15,813 bases of DNA from positions 1 to 15,813 of the forward strand of contig CAZZKJ010000053.1 of assembly GCA_964654695.1 (NCBI GenBank), in the 5' to 3' direction. Position numbers and translations under genes: made by a program. Below the pieces are notes generated by a model that ran no database searches, was not told the DNA's origin, and saw nothing but the letters and a program-made list of their open reading frames with translations. Below are positions 13,743-15,813 of the stretch, in pieces. Numbering within the stretch: the stretch's first letter is position 1; each line of letters starts with the position of its first letter. This DNA is from CAZZKJ01 sp964654695. GTDB taxonomy: Bacteria; Krumholzibacteriota; Krumholzibacteriia; WVZY01.

Positions 13743-15813
13743 CGCGGTCAATTTCGGAAATGCCAAACCCCGGACGGCGCCGGCGGCCGCCCTCGTGTTT
13801 GCCTTCACCTTTGCGCTCGTTTCCACGGCGACAGCAGTTCATGCCTACATCGGTCCCGGCGCGGGATTCGCGCTCGTCAGCTCGTTTCTCACGTTTCTGG
13901 TCGCGTTTTTCGCCGCGTCTTTCGCAATACTCACTTTTCCCATCCGTTTCATAATAAGGAAAATCCGTCACAAGAGCCTCGAATCCAGGCCGCGCGTCAA
14001 AAAAGTGATAGTGCTCGGTCTCGACGGGCTAGATCCCGGTATATGCGACCGCCTGATGGCCGCGGGTGAGATGCCCACATTTGCCAAGCTCGCCCGCGAC
14101 GGCGCGTTCAAACGCCTCGGGACGAGCGTGCCCGCGATGTCGCCGGTGGCCTGGTCGTCGTTCAGCACCGGGGCCGACGCTTCCCGGCATGCCATATTCG
14201 ATTTTCTCTCCCGCGACCGCTCGACTTATGCGCCGGTGCTGTCATCGAGCCTCGTCACCGGGCCTAAAAGATTTCTGAAGATATTCGGGTTCAGGATCCC
14301 ACTTGAAAAAGGCAGCGTGCGTCTGCTTCGAAAGAGCCGGAGCTTCTGGAGCATACTCAGCGACTACGGGATCTTCTGCAGCGTGCTCAGGGTGCCCATA
14401 ACTTTTCCGCCCGAAAAGATAAACGGGGTGATGCTCTCGGGTATGTGCGTTCCCGATCTCCGCGGCACCATGGGGTCGTTCACTTATTTCACCGAGCGCG
14501 ACCCCGACGAACGGATCGGCGGCTTGATCATAAAGCTCTCGAGCTTAAACGGCGCCCTCCTGGGCGCACTTCCCGGCCCCGCCTCCCCGGGATCGGACAA
14601 GGCGATCGAACTCCCCCTAGAAATAAGGATCGACAATAATAAACGCGGCGCGACGATAAAGATATCCGGTGACGAATTCTTCCTCCGCGAGCGCGAGTTC
14701 TCCGGTTGGAAGAGGCTCACGTTCAAGGCCGGGCCGGGTGTAAAAATGAACGGCATCGCGCGTTTCTATATAACGAAACTGAACGACGGCTTCGGTCTTT
14801 ACGTGTCACCCATACATATCGATCCCGAAAAACCCGCCATGCCGGTGGCATACCCGTCTTTCTATTCGATGTATCTGGCCAAGAACCAGGGCCCCTTCGG
14901 CACCCTCGGTCTTGCCGAGGACACGTGGGCGCTCAACGAGCGCGTGCTCGACGAGGAAGGTTTCATCGAGCAGGCGTACCTGTTCCACCGCGAACGCGAA
15001 ACCATGTTTCTGGGTTCTTTGGAAAAACTCAAGAAAGGCCTCGCCGTATGCGTGTTCGATCTCAGCGACCGGCTCCAGCACATGTTCTTCCGCTATCTCG
15101 TCGACGACCACAGCGCCAACAGGGACAAGGATACGGTAAAACACAAGGACGCCCTCTACGAGATGTACCGCGAGATGGACCGGCTGCTCGCGAAGACGCT
15201 CCGCCACGTGGACAAGGATACAGCGCTCATCGTAATGTCGGACCACGGTTTCAAAGCGTTCAAAAAAGGCGTCGATCTCAACGCCTGGCTCGTCCAAAAC
15301 GGATACATGACGCTCAAGGAAGGCGCGGAGGATACCGAGTATCTGCAGAACGTCGACTGGGCGAAGACAAAGGCCTACGCCATCGGTCTCGGCGGGATAT
15401 TCATAAATCTCGAGGGACGCGAGGGACGCGGGATCGTAAAATCCGATGAAGCCGCCGCCCTCAAGGACGAGATAAAGGACAAACTCGTCGCGCTCACGGA
15501 CGAAAAAACCGGCGAGAAAATGGTCAACCGCGTGTTCGATATCGAAAAAGATTTTTCCGGGCCGTACCGCAAGGAAGGACCCGACCTCATCGTCGGTTTC
15601 GCCGAAGGCGTCCGCGTGTCGTGGGACTGCGCTCGCGGCAAGGTGACCGGCGCTATAATAGAGCACAACGAGAAGAGCTGGAGCGGCGATCACTGTATGG
15701 ATCCCGATGTCGTTCCCGGCATCTTCTTTTCTAATATAAAGACCGATAACGACAACCCCGCCATAGTCGATATTGCGCCCACGGCACTCTCGCTCTTCGG
15801 AGTACAGCCGCCG
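13729..15813 (+). CDS. Membrane-anchored alkaline phosphatase superfamily protein (AP3, COG3379), 3' end outside window
   Basis: Open from 13729 to the right edge: 695 codons without a stop. The start is GTG at 13729 (GGGAG 5 nt before) or TTG at 13732, both inside the end of AP2. The N-terminus has a signal-like segment (about 19-39) ending AVHA, then YIGPGAGF (42-49), a family mark, a membrane helix (about 47-74) and a basic RFIIRKIRHK. The catalytic domain follows: D99 (LGLDGLDPG), S138 (PAMSPVAW) as nucleophile, D447 and H451 (DLSDRLQH), D505 and H506 (SDHG), H655 (SGDH). An insert of about 200 residues (roughly 180-390) between nucleophile and second metal motif is absent from AP1 and AP2. 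The positive residues after the helix suggest a cytoplasmic catalytic domain. Substrate unknown. Confidence 0.86.
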   Translation, partial: MLKSSAVNFGNAKPRTAPAAALVFAFTFALVSTATAVHAYIGPGAGFALVSSFLTFLVAFFAASFAILTFPIRFIIRKIRHKSLESRPRVKKVIVLGLDGLDPGICDRLMAAGEMPTFAKLARDGAFKRLGTSVPAMSPVAWSSFSTGADASRHAIFDFLSRDRSTYAPVLSSSLVTGPKRFLKIFGFRIPLEKGSVRLLRKSRSFWSILSDYGIFCSVLRVPITFPPEKINGVMLSGMCVPDLRGTMGSFTYFTERDPDERIGGLIIKLSSLNGALLGALPGPASPGSDKAIELPLEIRIDNNKRGATIKISGDEFFLREREFSGWKRLTFKAGPGVKMNGIARFYITKLNDGFGLYVSPIHIDPEKPAMPVAYPSFYSMYLAKNQGPFGTLGLAEDTWALNERVLDEEGFIEQAYLFHRERETMFLGSLEKLKKGLAVCVFDLSDRLQHMFFRYLVDDHSANRDKDTVKHKDALYEMYREMDRLLAKTLRHVDKDTALIVMSDHGFKAFKKGVDLNAWLVQNGYMTLKEGAEDTEYLQNVDWAKTKAYAIGLGGIFINLEGREGRGIVKSDEAAALKDEIKDKLVALTDEKTGEKMVNRVFDIEKDFSGPYRKEGPDLIVGFAEGVRVSWDCARGKVTGAIIEHNEKSWSGDHCMDPDVVPGIFFSNIKTDNDNPAIVDIAPTALSLFGVQPP

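Noticed and set aside
14706..15693. Long open frames on both strands within AP3 (plus frame 14706-15449, minus frame 14806-15693)
   Set aside because: They are shadows of the GC-rich AP3 gene, which has the conserved metal motifs in its own frame; the minus frame is Val/His-rich with no recognisable domain.

Overview
This window looks like a chromosomal stretch of a bacterium of roughly even to moderately high GC content. It combines translation and housekeeping genes on the minus strand (positions 1-8841) with a sulfate-activation cluster on the plus strand (9138 to the right edge). No mobile element, phage gene or CRISPR array is visible. The order tRNA-Val, thrS, infC, rpmI, rplT, pheS is conserved across many bacteria. 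Together with an HD-domain CCA enzyme and COG3379-type alkaline-phosphatase-superfamily proteins it fits a Desulfobacterota-like or related deep-branching Gram-negative lineage, but the sequence alone does not settle the taxonomy.

Minus strand, read from right to left. A flippase-like membrane protein (7834-8841) and a CCA-adding enzyme or poly(A) polymerase (6443-7819) form one short operon. Next comes a 241-bp gap that carries a nested inverted-repeat element with a perfect -35 box in front and a T-run behind, which reads as a candidate plus-strand small RNA of about 105 nt (6338-6443). A 113-residue protein of unknown function (5860-6201) precedes dnaK (3759-5693), which has no adjacent grpE or dnaJ. 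A good sigma-70-type promoter (3693-3721), framed by a 9-bp inverted repeat, then starts the tRNA-Val(GAC)-thrS-infC-rpmI-rplT-pheS unit. In it, a terminator-like hairpin sits directly before the infC ribosome binding site, infC must use a non-AUG start (ATC is best), and rpmI begins inside the end of infC. pheS is cut off by the left edge.

Plus strand. After a 296-bp divergent intergenic region with promoter candidates on both sides come sat (ATP sulfurylase), an alkaline-phosphatase-superfamily (AP) phosphohydrolase, cysC (APS kinase), a second AP protein and a third, membrane-anchored AP protein that runs off the right edge. Gaps are 38, 44 and 50 nt, and the last two genes overlap by 14 nt, so this reads as one operon. 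Sat and CysC convert sulfate to APS and then PAPS. All three AP proteins keep the metal ligands and a Thr or Ser nucleophile; two have no export signal, and the third is predicted to keep its catalytic domain on the cytoplasmic side. A cytoplasmic set of phosphodiesterase-like enzymes co-transcribed with PAPS synthesis is the most interesting possible system in the window. A role in sulfonucleotide turnover or in making sulfated surface molecules is a hypothesis; no sulfotransferase or reductase is visible here.
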